From an uncultured Marinomonas sp. (lineage in GTDB: Bacteria; Pseudomonadota; Gammaproteobacteria; Pseudomonadales; Marinomonadaceae), in NCBI GenBank assembly GCA_947493575.1, contig CANLRQ010000025.1, positions 1 to 42,714 of the forward strand: a stretch of DNA of 42,714 nt. The letters run 5' to 3'. Below, in pieces: positions 16,138 to 24,144 of the stretch (the stretch's first letter is position 1; each line of letters starts with the position of its first letter). The translations under genes and the position numbers were made by a program. Below the pieces are notes generated by a model. That model was given only the letters and a program-made list of their open reading frames with translations, did no database searches and was not told where the DNA came from.

Positions 16138-16309
16138 TATAAAATCACATCATCCTATAAGGTGTTGGCTAATATCGGCATTATTCCAAACACAGCCATG
16201 AACTCAAATTTAGAGAAAGCGCGTTTTGTTAATCAGTTTTAACATTGCCCTTGCAGTTTACAAGAGTCTGCTTATTTCTGGTAGAGAAGCGTAGATAGAT
16301 GACATCATA

Positions 16310-16445
16310 GTGTTATCAAAACGCTCAACGGTTTACTTTGAACCAGAAATGCATCAAGCGTTAAAAAGGTGCTCTGCAACAACGCACCTTTCTTTCTCTG
16401 AGTTAGTTGATGAATCTATACGCTTGTTAATACACGAAGAGCTAG
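16310..16445 (+). pseudogene. RHH (CopG/Arc-like) antitoxin gene truncated by an IS5-type end
   Basis: The first 45 residues (STVYFEPEMHQALKR, then LSFSELVDESIRLLIHEE) are a ribbon-helix-helix domain typical of small CopG-family antitoxins, which are normally about 75-90 residues. Homology stops at GAGCTAG (16439-16445), where an IS5-like terminal repeat begins; beyond it the frame runs into unrelated sequence antisense to the next gene. The start is a GTG at 16310 with only a weak ribosome site. It is divergent from the nucleotidyltransferase-HEPN gene. The C-terminal toxin-binding part and any toxin gene are missing, so this is a remnant. Confidence 0.7.
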
Positions 16446-16477
16446 GGAAGGTGCGAATAAGTCTATTGCGTCGCAGC
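16446..16477. mobile_element. Residual IS5-family terminal inverted repeat
   Basis: GGAAGGTGCGAATAAGTC matches, from memory, the terminal repeat of IS5 (GGAAGGTGCGAACAAGTC) with one difference. The preceding four bases are CTAG, which fits the YTAR target of that family. Only about 32 bp remain before the aminotransferase stop codon, so the rest of the element and the flanking DNA have been lost. Confidence 0.65.
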
Positions 16478-17335
16478 TTAGTAATCGTATTTAAACTGGG
16501 TATAAAGCTTAAACGCCGCTTCCCATACTTGACCGACTTTACCATCACCTACAGCTTTACCATCGATTGTTGTTACAGGAGCAAGCTCTTTACTGGAACT
16601 TGTTACCCAAATTTCATCCGCATTAAACACTTCTTCCATAGAAATATTGCGAACTTCCACAGGAATTGAACCGTCTTTTTCTAAGATATTAAGGATGATT
16701 TTACGGGTAATGCCCGGCAAAATTTGATTGTCTTGAATAGGCGTAATAACCACCCCATCTTTAACAATAAAGGCATTGGATGAGCTTGCTTCCGTTAAGA
16801 AGTTGTCTTCGTTGTACAATAAGATCTCATCGTTACCGCTCGCATAACCTTCTTGGAAATGCATAACATTGCCCAACAAAGCTGTGGATTTAATTTGGCA
16901 ACGCTTCCAACGCATGTCTTGTGTCGTCGCAACAGAGAACCCTTTAGCTGTGCTAGCATCGGCTTCAACGGCAGGTTTAATCGGGTTTGCCATAGCAAAA
17001 ATCGTCGGTTCAACCCCTTCTGGGTAAGCGTGGTAACGCTTTACATCTGCGCCACGGCTAACCTGTAGATAGATACCTAGGTTGCCACCACCATTTTTTT
17101 CAATCAATTGGTTGATTAAGTCCGTCCATTCTTCAAGGGACTTATTGCAATTAATGCCAATGGCTGACATACCATCAAACATACGCTGCATATGCGGAGC
17201 TAAACCTACTGTTTTACCTTCGTACGCAGGGATGACTTCGTAAATGCCATCACCAAATAAAAAACCTCGATCCAAAGGGGAAATTTTCGCTTCATCTATT
17301 GGCATAAATGCGCCATTCAAATACACAGTATTCAT
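16478..17335 (-). CDS. dat: D-amino-acid aminotransferase (fold-type IV PLP enzyme)
   Basis: This 285-residue class IV aminotransferase resembles D-alanine aminotransferase. The PLP-binding Lys lies in RCQIKSTALLGNV, the conserved Glu in TEASSSNAFIV, and GFLFGDGIYEVIPAYEG is near the N-terminus. It would catalyse D-amino acid + 2-oxoglutarate to 2-oxo acid + D-glutamate. ATG 17335 is chosen because GGAG lies 7 nt upstream; a TTG four codons earlier would overlap that site. It is the last gene of the oxoproline/D-glutamate operon, 64 nt after the DUF4392 gene, so it may feed D-glutamate into that pathway. Distinguishing it from a branched-chain enzyme rests on overall resemblance and context. 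Confidence 0.88.
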   Translation of the reverse strand: MNTVYLNGAFMPIDEAKISPLDRGFLFGDGIYEVIPAYEGKTVGLAPHMQRMFDGMSAIGINCNKSLEEWTDLINQLIEKNGGGNLGIYLQVSRGADVKRYHAYPEGVEPTIFAMANPIKPAVEADASTAKGFSVATTQDMRWKRCQIKSTALLGNVMHFQEGYASGNDEILLYNEDNFLTEASSSNAFIVKDGVVITPIQDNQILPGITRKIILNILEKDGSIPVEVRNISMEEVFNADEIWVTSSSKELAPVTTIDGKAVGDGKVGQVWEAAFKLYTQFKYDY

Positions 17336-17399
17336 TGTTTTCTCCAAATAAAAATCGCAATCAAAAATAATAATGGTGTTTTATCAAATCACTCATGTC

Positions 17400-18248
17400 T
17401 TACGACACATCAAATCCAGATAATGCACGTAACTCTAAAATCAACGCATCACCAACAGAGGAATCTAAGCCATCTTCTGTTAATTGATTTAAGCGCGTTA
17501 CTCCGTCAACACTGCCCAGTTTAGAGAGGTATTGCAGCGTTTCTGTTGGGTTAAATTCCGCTAGCAAATCCCGTTTGGCCAAGTGCCCCATAAGGGTAAT
17601 CAAACCATAGCCACCCCAGTTTGAGACATCCGCGACGATTAACTCATCGCAAGTGGTGGCTGCTGCTACAATGTCTAATGTTTTCAAAGCTTCAACCACA
17701 TTGCCCATGCCAATTTCATTACCACCGTCACCGATGGCAATTGTTGGGCAACTGGCTTGTCGCATAAAGGTATCAAAACAAGCGGTTCGAGGGCTGATGT
17801 CTTCACCACGCATATTGTAATAATTACCGTCTTCCGCTTGCCCCGGTCGCTCTATCGATAAAACAACACTGGGTTGTAAGTCTTCCAATACTGCGCGAGC
17901 TTCTTGCTCTTGATAAGCGTGTTTGCCAACTTCAATTTCAACAATGCGATAATCGTCTCTTAAGGCTTTTGATAGAGGCGCTCCACAAACAATATAAGGC
18001 GTAGAACCAACCGTTTCTAAGGCTTGATATAAGGCAATTGCACCAAGAGGACCGTCGGTTTCAAAGGTATCCGTCACAGGGAAGCCAGTACCAATAAGCA
18101 CCACACCTTTCGCACTGAATAAGGTTTTTGCAGCACGTGCGCAATAACCCGCTTTCAATGTAGGACGAACACTCGCCATACCTCGAAGGTTTTTTGCTAC
18201 TAATGCTTCTTCTATAGCAATACTCATCGACTCTAATACAACTGACAT
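17400..18248 (-). CDS. D-glutamate cyclase-type protein (DUF4392)
   Basis: This 282-residue protein belongs to the DUF4392 family, the C-terminal half of the animal mitochondrial D-glutamate cyclase that converts D-glutamate to 5-oxo-D-proline. Recognisable stretches are GVVLIGTGFPVTDTFETDGP (about 50-69), SIERPGQAEDGNYYNMRGED and TIAIGDGGNEIGMGNV. GGAGAAGGT precedes the ATG. It lies 50 nt after pxpC and before the D-amino-acid aminotransferase gene. Placement between 5-oxoprolinase and D-transaminase genes strongly supports D-glutamate/5-oxoproline metabolism. Family is confident; activity of this bacterial half alone is inference. Confidence 0.88.
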   Translation of the reverse strand: MSVVLESMSIAIEEALVAKNLRGMASVRPTLKAGYCARAAKTLFSAKGVVLIGTGFPVTDTFETDGPLGAIALYQALETVGSTPYIVCGAPLSKALRDDYRIVEIEVGKHAYQEQEARAVLEDLQPSVVLSIERPGQAEDGNYYNMRGEDISPRTACFDTFMRQASCPTIAIGDGGNEIGMGNVVEALKTLDIVAAATTCDELIVADVSNWGGYGLITLMGHLAKRDLLAEFNPTETLQYLSKLGSVDGVTRLNQLTEDGLDSSVGDALILELRALSGFDVS

Positions 18249-18298
18249 ACCTTCTCCGATCTTCTCATGGAAACCAATACACCTCTTTCAACCCTAGG

Positions 18299-19234
18299 CT
18301 AAAGCGGCAATAATTCAATATTTGCTTCCCTGCGGCGTGCCAATAGATTAATGGCATGGGCCTCTTCGGCTGTTACCGCAGAGAAACTTAATGTTTTACC
18401 TTGGGTCATTTGCGCTAAACGGGCCGTGTCTATTCCCATCACAGAACCCAATTTTGGGTAACCTCCGATAGTCTGGCGGTCGTTTAATAACACAATCGGT
18501 TGTCCGTCTGGCGGTACTTGAATAGCGCCATGACTAATGCCTTCCGATAACATGCTGCTCACACTGGACTGACAGATTGGACCAGTTAAGCGATAACCCA
18601 TGCGGTCCATACGTTCGCTAACTGTGTATTCACCATTAAAAAAGCGGGCCTTATCAAGCTCGCTGAAACTGTTTGCTTGGTAACCCAACACCACTTTCAA
18701 GGGGGTTGTATCTGTGTAATCAGGACGATCAGCCTCTGGCATTTTTAAACGTTCTTTTGTTGGTAATAGCAAAACTGGCAATTGGTCTTCTTTGGCCAAT
18801 GGTTTTCCAGATTTATCAGCTAAACCACCTAACCCTTCGCGCACAACCGTTGCGGTACTGCCAAATTGCTCATCCAATTGAATGCCACCCATAACCGCCA
18901 GATAAATACGGCAACCTTCTGTTGCAAAACCTAGCTTCAACACATCGCCTGCGGCAATATTTAGTGTTTGCCACATTGCTACCGCTTTGCCATTCAACTT
19001 AGCTTCTACTGTTGCTCCTGTAATGGCGATTTGTGTTGGTTGGGTAAATTCCACAGCAAAACCACCAATGCTGATTTCAATTGCGCTGTCGTTGTCTTGG
19101 TTATGACAAAGACGATTGGCCCAACGAAAGGCGAAAGGATCCATAGGGCCGCCCACAGTCAAACCAATACGGTGCTGGCCAATACGTCCTAAATCTTGCA
19201 ATAAGGCTAAAACGCCCGGTTGAAGAATTTTCAT
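18299..19234 (-). CDS. pxpC: 5-oxoprolinase subunit C (biotin-dependent carboxyltransferase-like)
   Basis: This 311-residue protein is the KipA/PxpC subunit. The opening KILQPGVLALLQDLGRIG and the stretch GGPMDPFAFRWANRL are family hallmarks, followed by EISIGGFAVEF and the late DRQTIGGYPKLGSV. PxpA, PxpB and PxpC together hydrolyse 5-oxoproline to glutamate using ATP in the cytoplasm. The start overlaps the pxpB stop by 4 nt, indicating translational coupling. All three subunits are present in order A-B-C on the minus strand. Confidence 0.95.
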   Translation of the reverse strand: MKILQPGVLALLQDLGRIGQHRIGLTVGGPMDPFAFRWANRLCHNQDNDSAIEISIGGFAVEFTQPTQIAITGATVEAKLNGKAVAMWQTLNIAAGDVLKLGFATEGCRIYLAVMGGIQLDEQFGSTATVVREGLGGLADKSGKPLAKEDQLPVLLLPTKERLKMPEADRPDYTDTTPLKVVLGYQANSFSELDKARFFNGEYTVSERMDRMGYRLTGPICQSSVSSMLSEGISHGAIQVPPDGQPIVLLNDRQTIGGYPKLGSVMGIDTARLAQMTQGKTLSFSAVTAEEAHAINLLARRREANIELLPL

Positions 19235-19935
19235 AATTCGCCCCCTAGAGCCAAGTACTCTGCTTTGTCGATGGCATAGAACTCCACTTTGTCACCCACT
19301 TCCACGGGCATACAAGGGGTGGTGTTGGCATCAAACATAGGCGTTGGGCACAGACCAATTAAATTCCACCCTCCCGGAGAAACCGAAGGGTAAACAGCCG
19401 TCTGGCGATCCGCTATGGCGACGGCACCTTTCGGCACGGCTTTGCGAGGTGTCGACTTTCTTGGTGCTGCAATTCTTGGATCGACTTCCCCTAAAAAGGC
19501 AAAACCCGGAGCAAAACCAATAGCAAACACTTGATAGGCTTGTGCTTGGTGGATTTCAATCACTTCATCAACGGATAAGTTGGCATTTGCTGCCAGTTCC
19601 GCTAAATCAGGAGAGGCTTCCACCCCATCTTCCAACCCATAATAGACAGGCAATCTGACGATACGAGCGCTTTGCTCAGATGTATTTTGAGAACCCATTT
19701 GCATACGCTGAGTGATTTCATAGCGCATACTGTAAACATCAAACAGATTGTCATCGTATACCACTAACAAGGAGGCGTAAGATGGAATCAAATCAATAAT
19801 TCCATTGCCAACCAAACTCTCAAGTGCCTGAGTTGCTTCTGACACATCTGCGGCAGATTGCTCACTGGCTGTTTCCGCAAAGTAAAGAATCAGTGCGTTT
19901 TCACCAGCAATCTCTATTTTCATGGAAGCACTCAT
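19231..19935 (-). CDS. pxpB: 5-oxoprolinase subunit B (KipI-like)
   Basis: This 234-residue PxpB/KipI-family protein shows the conserved AIGFAPGFAFLGEVDPRI (about 143-160), the basic segment PRKSTPRKAVPKGAVAIA, and SPGGWNLIG. It overlaps pxpA and pxpC by 4 nt each. It works with PxpA and PxpC in ATP-dependent ring opening of 5-oxoproline. The length is normal and no key region is missing. Confidence 0.95.
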   Translation of the reverse strand: MSASMKIEIAGENALILYFAETASEQSAADVSEATQALESLVGNGIIDLIPSYASLLVVYDDNLFDVYSMRYEITQRMQMGSQNTSEQSARIVRLPVYYGLEDGVEASPDLAELAANANLSVDEVIEIHQAQAYQVFAIGFAPGFAFLGEVDPRIAAPRKSTPRKAVPKGAVAIADRQTAVYPSVSPGGWNLIGLCPTPMFDANTTPCMPVEVGDKVEFYAIDKAEYLALGGEL

Positions 19936-20666
19936 TTCGCCAGCATCTCCCGAATAGCCTCGATAGAACGTACACCTGCTTCATTGTCCCCATGAACACA
20001 TAAGGTATCCACATCCAGTGTTAATTCATGCCCACTGATGGTTGTTACAGTGCTTTTATCAACCAGTTGTTGTACTTGAGCGAGCATTTTTTCTTTGGTG
20101 TGTACCGCACCTTCTTTTGCACGCGACAGTAATTTTCCATCATCGTCATAACAACGATCTGCAAAGGCTTCAAAAGCGACTTCAAGCCCAAGTTTTGCCG
20201 CTTCTTCACGATGGGTTGCAGATTCTGGTGTTGCTTGTAAAACCAAACGCACTGGACGGTAATAATTCGCCACCGCTTGCATAATATTGCTGCGAACAAA
20301 TTCATCGGCCATCATGTCGTTATACAAAGCACCATGAGGTTTCACATAGGTCATTTCCAAATCCTGACTGCGAGCCATGCCGTCAAGTGCAGACATTTGA
20401 TACATAACCAAGCTTTGAATTTCTGCCGCTGAGCATTTCATACTACGACGGCCAAACCCAACAAGGTCTGGATAACCGGGATGCGCGCCGACTTCAACAC
20501 CATTTTCAGCCGCTAAAGCCAATGTTTTTGTCATCCATAATGGGTCGCCTGCGTGAAAGCCACAAGCAATGTTCGCTTGATCAATATGCTGCATTGCCAT
20601 ACTGTCCAAACCCATTTTCCAAGAACCAAAGCTTTCGCCTAAATCGCAATTCAATTTCATTGTCAT
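19932..20666 (-). CDS. pxpA: 5-oxoprolinase subunit A (LamB/YcsF family)
   Basis: This 244-residue LamB/YcsF protein starts MKLNCDLGESFGSWKMG and carries IDQANIACGFHAGDP (about 28-42), GVEVGAHPGYPD and VKPHGALYNDM, all family signatures. It is the hydrolytic subunit of the PxpABC 5-oxoprolinase. The gene lies 52 nt downstream of the DUF1445 gene and overlaps pxpB by 4 nt. GAGAG precedes the ATG; a second ATG two codons later is possible. Confidence 0.95.
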   Translation of the reverse strand: MTMKLNCDLGESFGSWKMGLDSMAMQHIDQANIACGFHAGDPLWMTKTLALAAENGVEVGAHPGYPDLVGFGRRSMKCSAAEIQSLVMYQMSALDGMARSQDLEMTYVKPHGALYNDMMADEFVRSNIMQAVANYYRPVRLVLQATPESATHREEAAKLGLEVAFEAFADRCYDDDGKLLSRAKEGAVHTKEKMLAQVQQLVDKSTVTTISGHELTLDVDTLCVHGDNEAGVRSIEAIREMLAK

Positions 20667-20718
20667 GTATTTATTCTCTCGCCATATTCCAAAAAGTGCA
20701 GCAGTACGATAAATCGCT

Positions 20719-21528
20719 TTATAAGATAGCCAATTGACTATTGCGCATATCTGTTACCAACATGCACCCGGGGCTATGAGTGATACAAAGCGGTGGTTTT
20801 GCTTGTTCTAATGCCACTTGTGGCGTGACACCACAAGCCCAAAAGACAGGGACTTCACCATCATTAATCGTAACGGCATCACCAAAGTCTGGAGAGGAGA
20901 TATCTTGAATACCAATGTCTTCTGGGCTTCCAAAATGCAAAGGCGCACCATGAACAGAGGGGAATCGGGTACAAATTTGTATTGCTCGAATGGCATCTTT
21001 AGGTGTCATTGGTCGCATACTAACCACGGTTGTTCCAGAAAATGGCCCCGCAGAGCGGCACTCTATATTGGTACGATACATGGGTACATTTACGCCTTCG
21101 GTGATGTTTCTCACTTCTAGGCCATCGGCAATTAAAGGCTCTTCGAAAGAAAATGAACAACCTAATACAAAGGTCACCAAATCATCTTGCCAAATATCCG
21201 TGATGTCATTTACTTCGTCGACCACAACTCCGTCACGAAATACTTTGTAACTTGGAACATCAGTACGGATATCAACATTTTCACCCACAGATGAAATCAT
21301 GAAATCACCTGGTTCATCAGACATGCCAACTATTGGACAAGGTTTTGGGTTCATCTGGCAAAACTTCAAAAAGTCATCTGCCCATTTTTTCGGCAGAATC
21401 ACAATGTTGCCTTGAACATAACCGGATGACACACCTGATGTATTGGTTTTCCACTGTCCAGAGCGAATTTGCTCGCGTATCTGAGCAGGTGTTAAATATT
21501 CTGTAGGAGTCGTATTCTGGATCGACAT
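20719..21528 (-). CDS. DUF1445 protein (YcsI-like; N-terminal half of animal D-glutamate cyclase architecture)
   Basis: This DUF1445-family protein (about 269 residues) is often annotated as a putative hydro-lyase. Conserved stretches include [44 protein letters not shown] and [15 protein letters not shown]. In animals DUF1445 is fused to DUF4392 in D-glutamate cyclase; here the two are separate genes at opposite sides of pxpABC. In Bacillus subtilis the homologue ycsI lies in the kip/pxp operon. ATG 21528 is preferred over a GTG two codons upstream since GAGGTG is 5 nt before it. It is the first gene of the operon; its exact reaction is not settled by sequence. Confidence 0.9.
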   Translation of the reverse strand: MSIQNTTPTEYLTPAQIREQIRSGQWKTNTSGVSSGYVQGNIVILPKKWADDFLKFCQMNPKPCPIVGMSDEPGDFMISSVGENVDIRTDVPSYKVFRDGVVVDEVNDITDIWQDDLVTFVLGCSFSFEEPLIADGLEVRNITEGVNVPMYRTNIECRSAGPFSGTTVVSMRPMTPKDAIRAIQICTRFPSVHGAPLHFGSPEDIGIQDISSPDFGDAVTINDGEVPVFWACGVTPQVALEQAKPPLCITHSPGCMLVTDMRNSQLAIL

Positions 21529-21713
21529 AAACACACCTCAATAACGTATTTTCGAATTAAATCATCTATATCCTGATTATTCTAGAATGAGACAATAAAT
21601 TAGTCACATAAACTTAAATATAGAAATTATAAAGACAATTAAACCTAAAATATTTACATCTAAAGTTTATTAACCCAAAAAAACAACCAACTTGGGGTAG
21701 CCTTTTTCTTATT

Positions 21714-21852
21714 GAGACCTTTACACGAAGTCATGATCGATGATAAGACGAATCAAAAATAGACGAAAACGCGGGGGTTATGAGTTATAAATGCGCAGTT
21801 TGAGTCTGTTTTTAACAAAGTATTAACAAGTATAATAGTCGTGCAAAGTCTC
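21714..21852. mobile_element. MITE-like dispersed repeat A, copy 1
   Basis: This 139-bp element is repeated in the same orientation at 32604-32743 with about 85-90 percent identity by eye. It starts GAGACCTTTACACGA and ends TCGTGCAAAGTCTC, an inverted terminal repeat, and is bordered by TTATT on both sides (21709-21713, 21853-21857), which looks like a 5-bp target duplication. It has no open reading frame. The 21529-21713 part of the gap shows only AT-rich leader. Confidence 0.75.
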
Positions 21853-21857
21853 TTATT

Positions 21858-22009
21858 TGTCTTATTTTACTATGGACCTCAGCCTGTAAAGAAGCGACCT
21901 CTCTTGAAGCTTGATCATATAAACTAGGTAAAGCACGCAAATGTTCTTCAATTTCCGTAAACCGCTCTGAAAGAATATTGAAATAGGGTCCCCACAGTGA
22001 ACTGACTAT
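21858..22009 (-). pseudogene. Coding remnant cut by MITE-like repeat A
   Basis: On the minus strand an open frame reads SSLWGPYFNILSERF, then TEIEEHLRALPSLYDQ, then ASREVASLQAEVHSKI and enters the repeat at its end. The amphipathic, coiled-coil-like composition looks like real protein, but it has no start codon with ribosome site in frame and is preceded by a stop. A frameshifted ATG (MKPVLSNEYSQ) lies just upstream, suggesting a decayed gene. No family is recognised. Confidence 0.35.
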
Positions 22010-22074
22010 ATTCGTTGCTCAATACTGGTTTCATGTCATACTAAGACTATCTATATAAAGTACAGATCAAGCCT

Positions 22075-22938
22075 ATGACGCCCTCTACCCACCCGCTATT
22101 TTGGCGAGATGACAAGCTTCCTTTTGTTGAATTGAGACAGGTTTTAGTTGGACAAAATGTTAGCTATGCCGCTCATTCTCATAAAGAGTGGTCTATTGGG
22201 GCCATACTGGATGGTGAAAGTGAGTTTCTGTGTGCCAATCGCCGCTACTATGTTGCAAGTGGCGACATTGTGATGATGGACCCGAATGTCGTTCATGCAT
22301 GTAACCCTCTGCCTGACTCACCTTGGTCTTATTATATGATGCACATTGATGTAGATTGGCTGGTATGCTTTTTACACTCTGAAGGGATTATTCAAGAAGA
22401 CCGCTTTCAACCAACTCATGTAGATACATTGAAGTCACCTGACTTGTATAACGGGTTTATTGATTTGGCTCAGAGATTGATGCAAGCAGAACTTAGCGGC
22501 TTTCAAACTGCCAGTATAGAAAAAGAAACATTATTAAAATCGTATTTAGCGGCACTTTTTCAGCACTTATACCAACAAGAGAAAACAACAACAAAGCAAG
22601 TAGCTACCGCTACACTCGTACAAGTTGCGGCTTATCTAGATACTCATTATTTAGAAGACACCACAATCGAAAAAATAAGCCAGCAATTTAATCTCAGCAC
22701 CAGTTACCTTATACGCGCCTTCAAACAGCACTTTAATATGTCACCTCATGCATATCGAATTAACCAACGAGTCATCCATGGACAACAAGCATTGAAAACA
22801 GGGCAACCCATTGCACATGTAGCTCATACCGTTGGCTTTAATGACCAAGCGCATTTTCAGCGGGCATTTAAACAAAGAGTTGCAGCTACGCCTAAGCAAT
22901 ATATGAACACAAAAACAGATAGTAGGCATTCACTATAA
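22075..22938 (+). CDS. AraC-family transcriptional regulator (cupin N-domain)
   Basis: This 287-residue regulator has an N-terminal cupin-type sensing domain (about 15-120, HSHKEWSIGAILDGE, YYVASGDIVMMDPNVVHACN) and a C-terminal double helix-turn-helix of AraC type (about 180-280, TIEKISQQFNLSTSYLIRAF and AHTVGFNDQAHFQRAFKQ). It is convergent with a LysE-type exporter gene. Regulators of this type are frequently next to LysE genes and probably control amino-acid or small-molecule export. The ribosome site is weak, so the start is slightly uncertain. Confidence 0.93.
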   Translation: MTPSTHPLFWRDDKLPFVELRQVLVGQNVSYAAHSHKEWSIGAILDGESEFLCANRRYYVASGDIVMMDPNVVHACNPLPDSPWSYYMMHIDVDWLVCFLHSEGIIQEDRFQPTHVDTLKSPDLYNGFIDLAQRLMQAELSGFQTASIEKETLLKSYLAALFQHLYQQEKTTTKQVATATLVQVAAYLDTHYLEDTTIEKISQQFNLSTSYLIRAFKQHFNMSPHAYRINQRVIHGQQALKTGQPIAHVAHTVGFNDQAHFQRAFKQRVAATPKQYMNTKTDSRHSL

Positions 22939-22971
22939 CAATATATTGTGAATACTTACTCTCATTTATTA

Positions 22972-23562
22972 TCATAGAATTAAAGCAACACAGCTTCCTG
23001 CCAAAAGGAGTGCTAGCGTTTTATTTAACACCCTCATTGCTTTAGCATTCTGGATGAATTGCCCCAACATAACACCCGCAGCCACCCAAACACTCAGAGA
23101 TAACCCACAAATAACAAAGTATAATGCGGCAAAAACCACCAGCTCATTTATATTCGGCTCAGGGATGTATGAAGCAATTCCCGCCAATGAGGCCAACCAC
23201 ACTTTTGGGTTCAACCATTGCATATAAGCCCCTGTCATAAAAGAAGGCGCATTGGTCGTATCGTTCACGGCAATGTCACCGTTATCTTTAAACAATTGAT
23301 AACTCAAGTGCAGCAGAAAGATAACCCCTGCCCACTGCAAAACCTGAGTAATCATAGGAAGATATTCAATGACGTAGTGCACACCCAAACCAATCAAAAC
23401 AAACAGCGCAATAAAACCGACTGTTGCACCTAAAACGAACTTCAATCCAACCAAAGAGCCATAACGCGCCCCACTCCCAATACACACAAGATTAACAGGC
23501 CCAGGAGACAAGGAAGCAGCTAAAGCAAATAAAAACATGGAAAAAAGAAGAGAGAAAGTCAT
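22972..23562 (-). CDS. LysE/RhtB-family amino-acid exporter
   Basis: This 196-residue inner-membrane protein has about six membrane segments. It opens with the LysE signature FALAASLSPGPVNLVCIGSG (about 12-31) and contains MQWLNPKVWLASLAGIAS (about 113-130). It should export an amino acid or analogue by proton exchange; the substrate cannot be told. It converges with the AraC regulator gene with 33 nt between stops. Confidence 0.92.
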   Translation of the reverse strand: MTFSLLFSMFLFALAASLSPGPVNLVCIGSGARYGSLVGLKFVLGATVGFIALFVLIGLGVHYVIEYLPMITQVLQWAGVIFLLHLSYQLFKDNGDIAVNDTTNAPSFMTGAYMQWLNPKVWLASLAGIASYIPEPNINELVVFAALYFVICGLSLSVWVAAGVMLGQFIQNAKAMRVLNKTLALLLAGSCVALIL

Positions 23563-23677
23563 TAGAGCGTATCCTAAATAATAAATGAGTCTCCACTATT
23601 GCAATCGACCAACATAAAGTATTGAATAAAATTGACCTAGGCCTTGTTTTACAGAAGATGTTTATTAAGGAGCACTC

Positions 23678-23974
23678 GTGCTTAGACACATTTTATTAAT
23701 TCAATTTACTGCTACTACACAAGATGACGAAATTCTTGACGTTTTCGATGTGTTTCAATCCATTCAAGACAAGATACCCGGTATCGAAACCGTTAGCTGT
23801 GGCGCAAACAACAGCCCTGAAGGATTAAATAAAGAATACACCCACTGTGTCACCATGGACTTCACCGATGAAGCAGCGAGAGACATTTACCTACCTCACC
23901 CAGCCCATGAAGAACTGAAACAGCAATTTGTGCCAATGATAGAAAATATTATTGTATTTGATTATAGCCTCTAA
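23678..23974 (+). CDS. Dabb (stress-response A/B barrel) protein
   Basis: This 98-residue Dabb-family protein begins LRHILLIQFTATTQDDEI and contains GIETVSCGANNSPEGLNKEY, then YLPHPAHEELKQQF, the usual family pattern. Members form dimeric alpha-beta barrels with varied or unknown roles in small-molecule chemistry. It starts with GTG preceded by AAGGAG. It is the only plus-strand gene here and is followed by an imperfect inverted repeat CCCTAG/CTAGGG (23986-24012). Confidence 0.88.
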   Translation: MLRHILLIQFTATTQDDEILDVFDVFQSIQDKIPGIETVSCGANNSPEGLNKEYTHCVTMDFTDEAARDIYLPHPAHEELKQQFVPMIENIIVFDYSL

Positions 23975-24144
23975 GAACAAAACATCCCTAGAATTAAAGG
24001 ATTACACTAGGGGTAAGTGTTTACATTTATAAATAATTATGTATTTTTATAAAAATAGAATAAGGCCTTTGCACGGCTATTACGCTTGCTAATACTTTAT
24101 TAAAGGATACTAATTTAACTTTTGAAGAAAAGAATAGGTAGGAG

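Noticed and set aside
16446..16669. C-terminal extension of the RHH protein to 119 residues
   Set aside because: Beyond 16445 the frame reads an IS end and the antisense of the aminotransferase gene; it is not part of the original protein.
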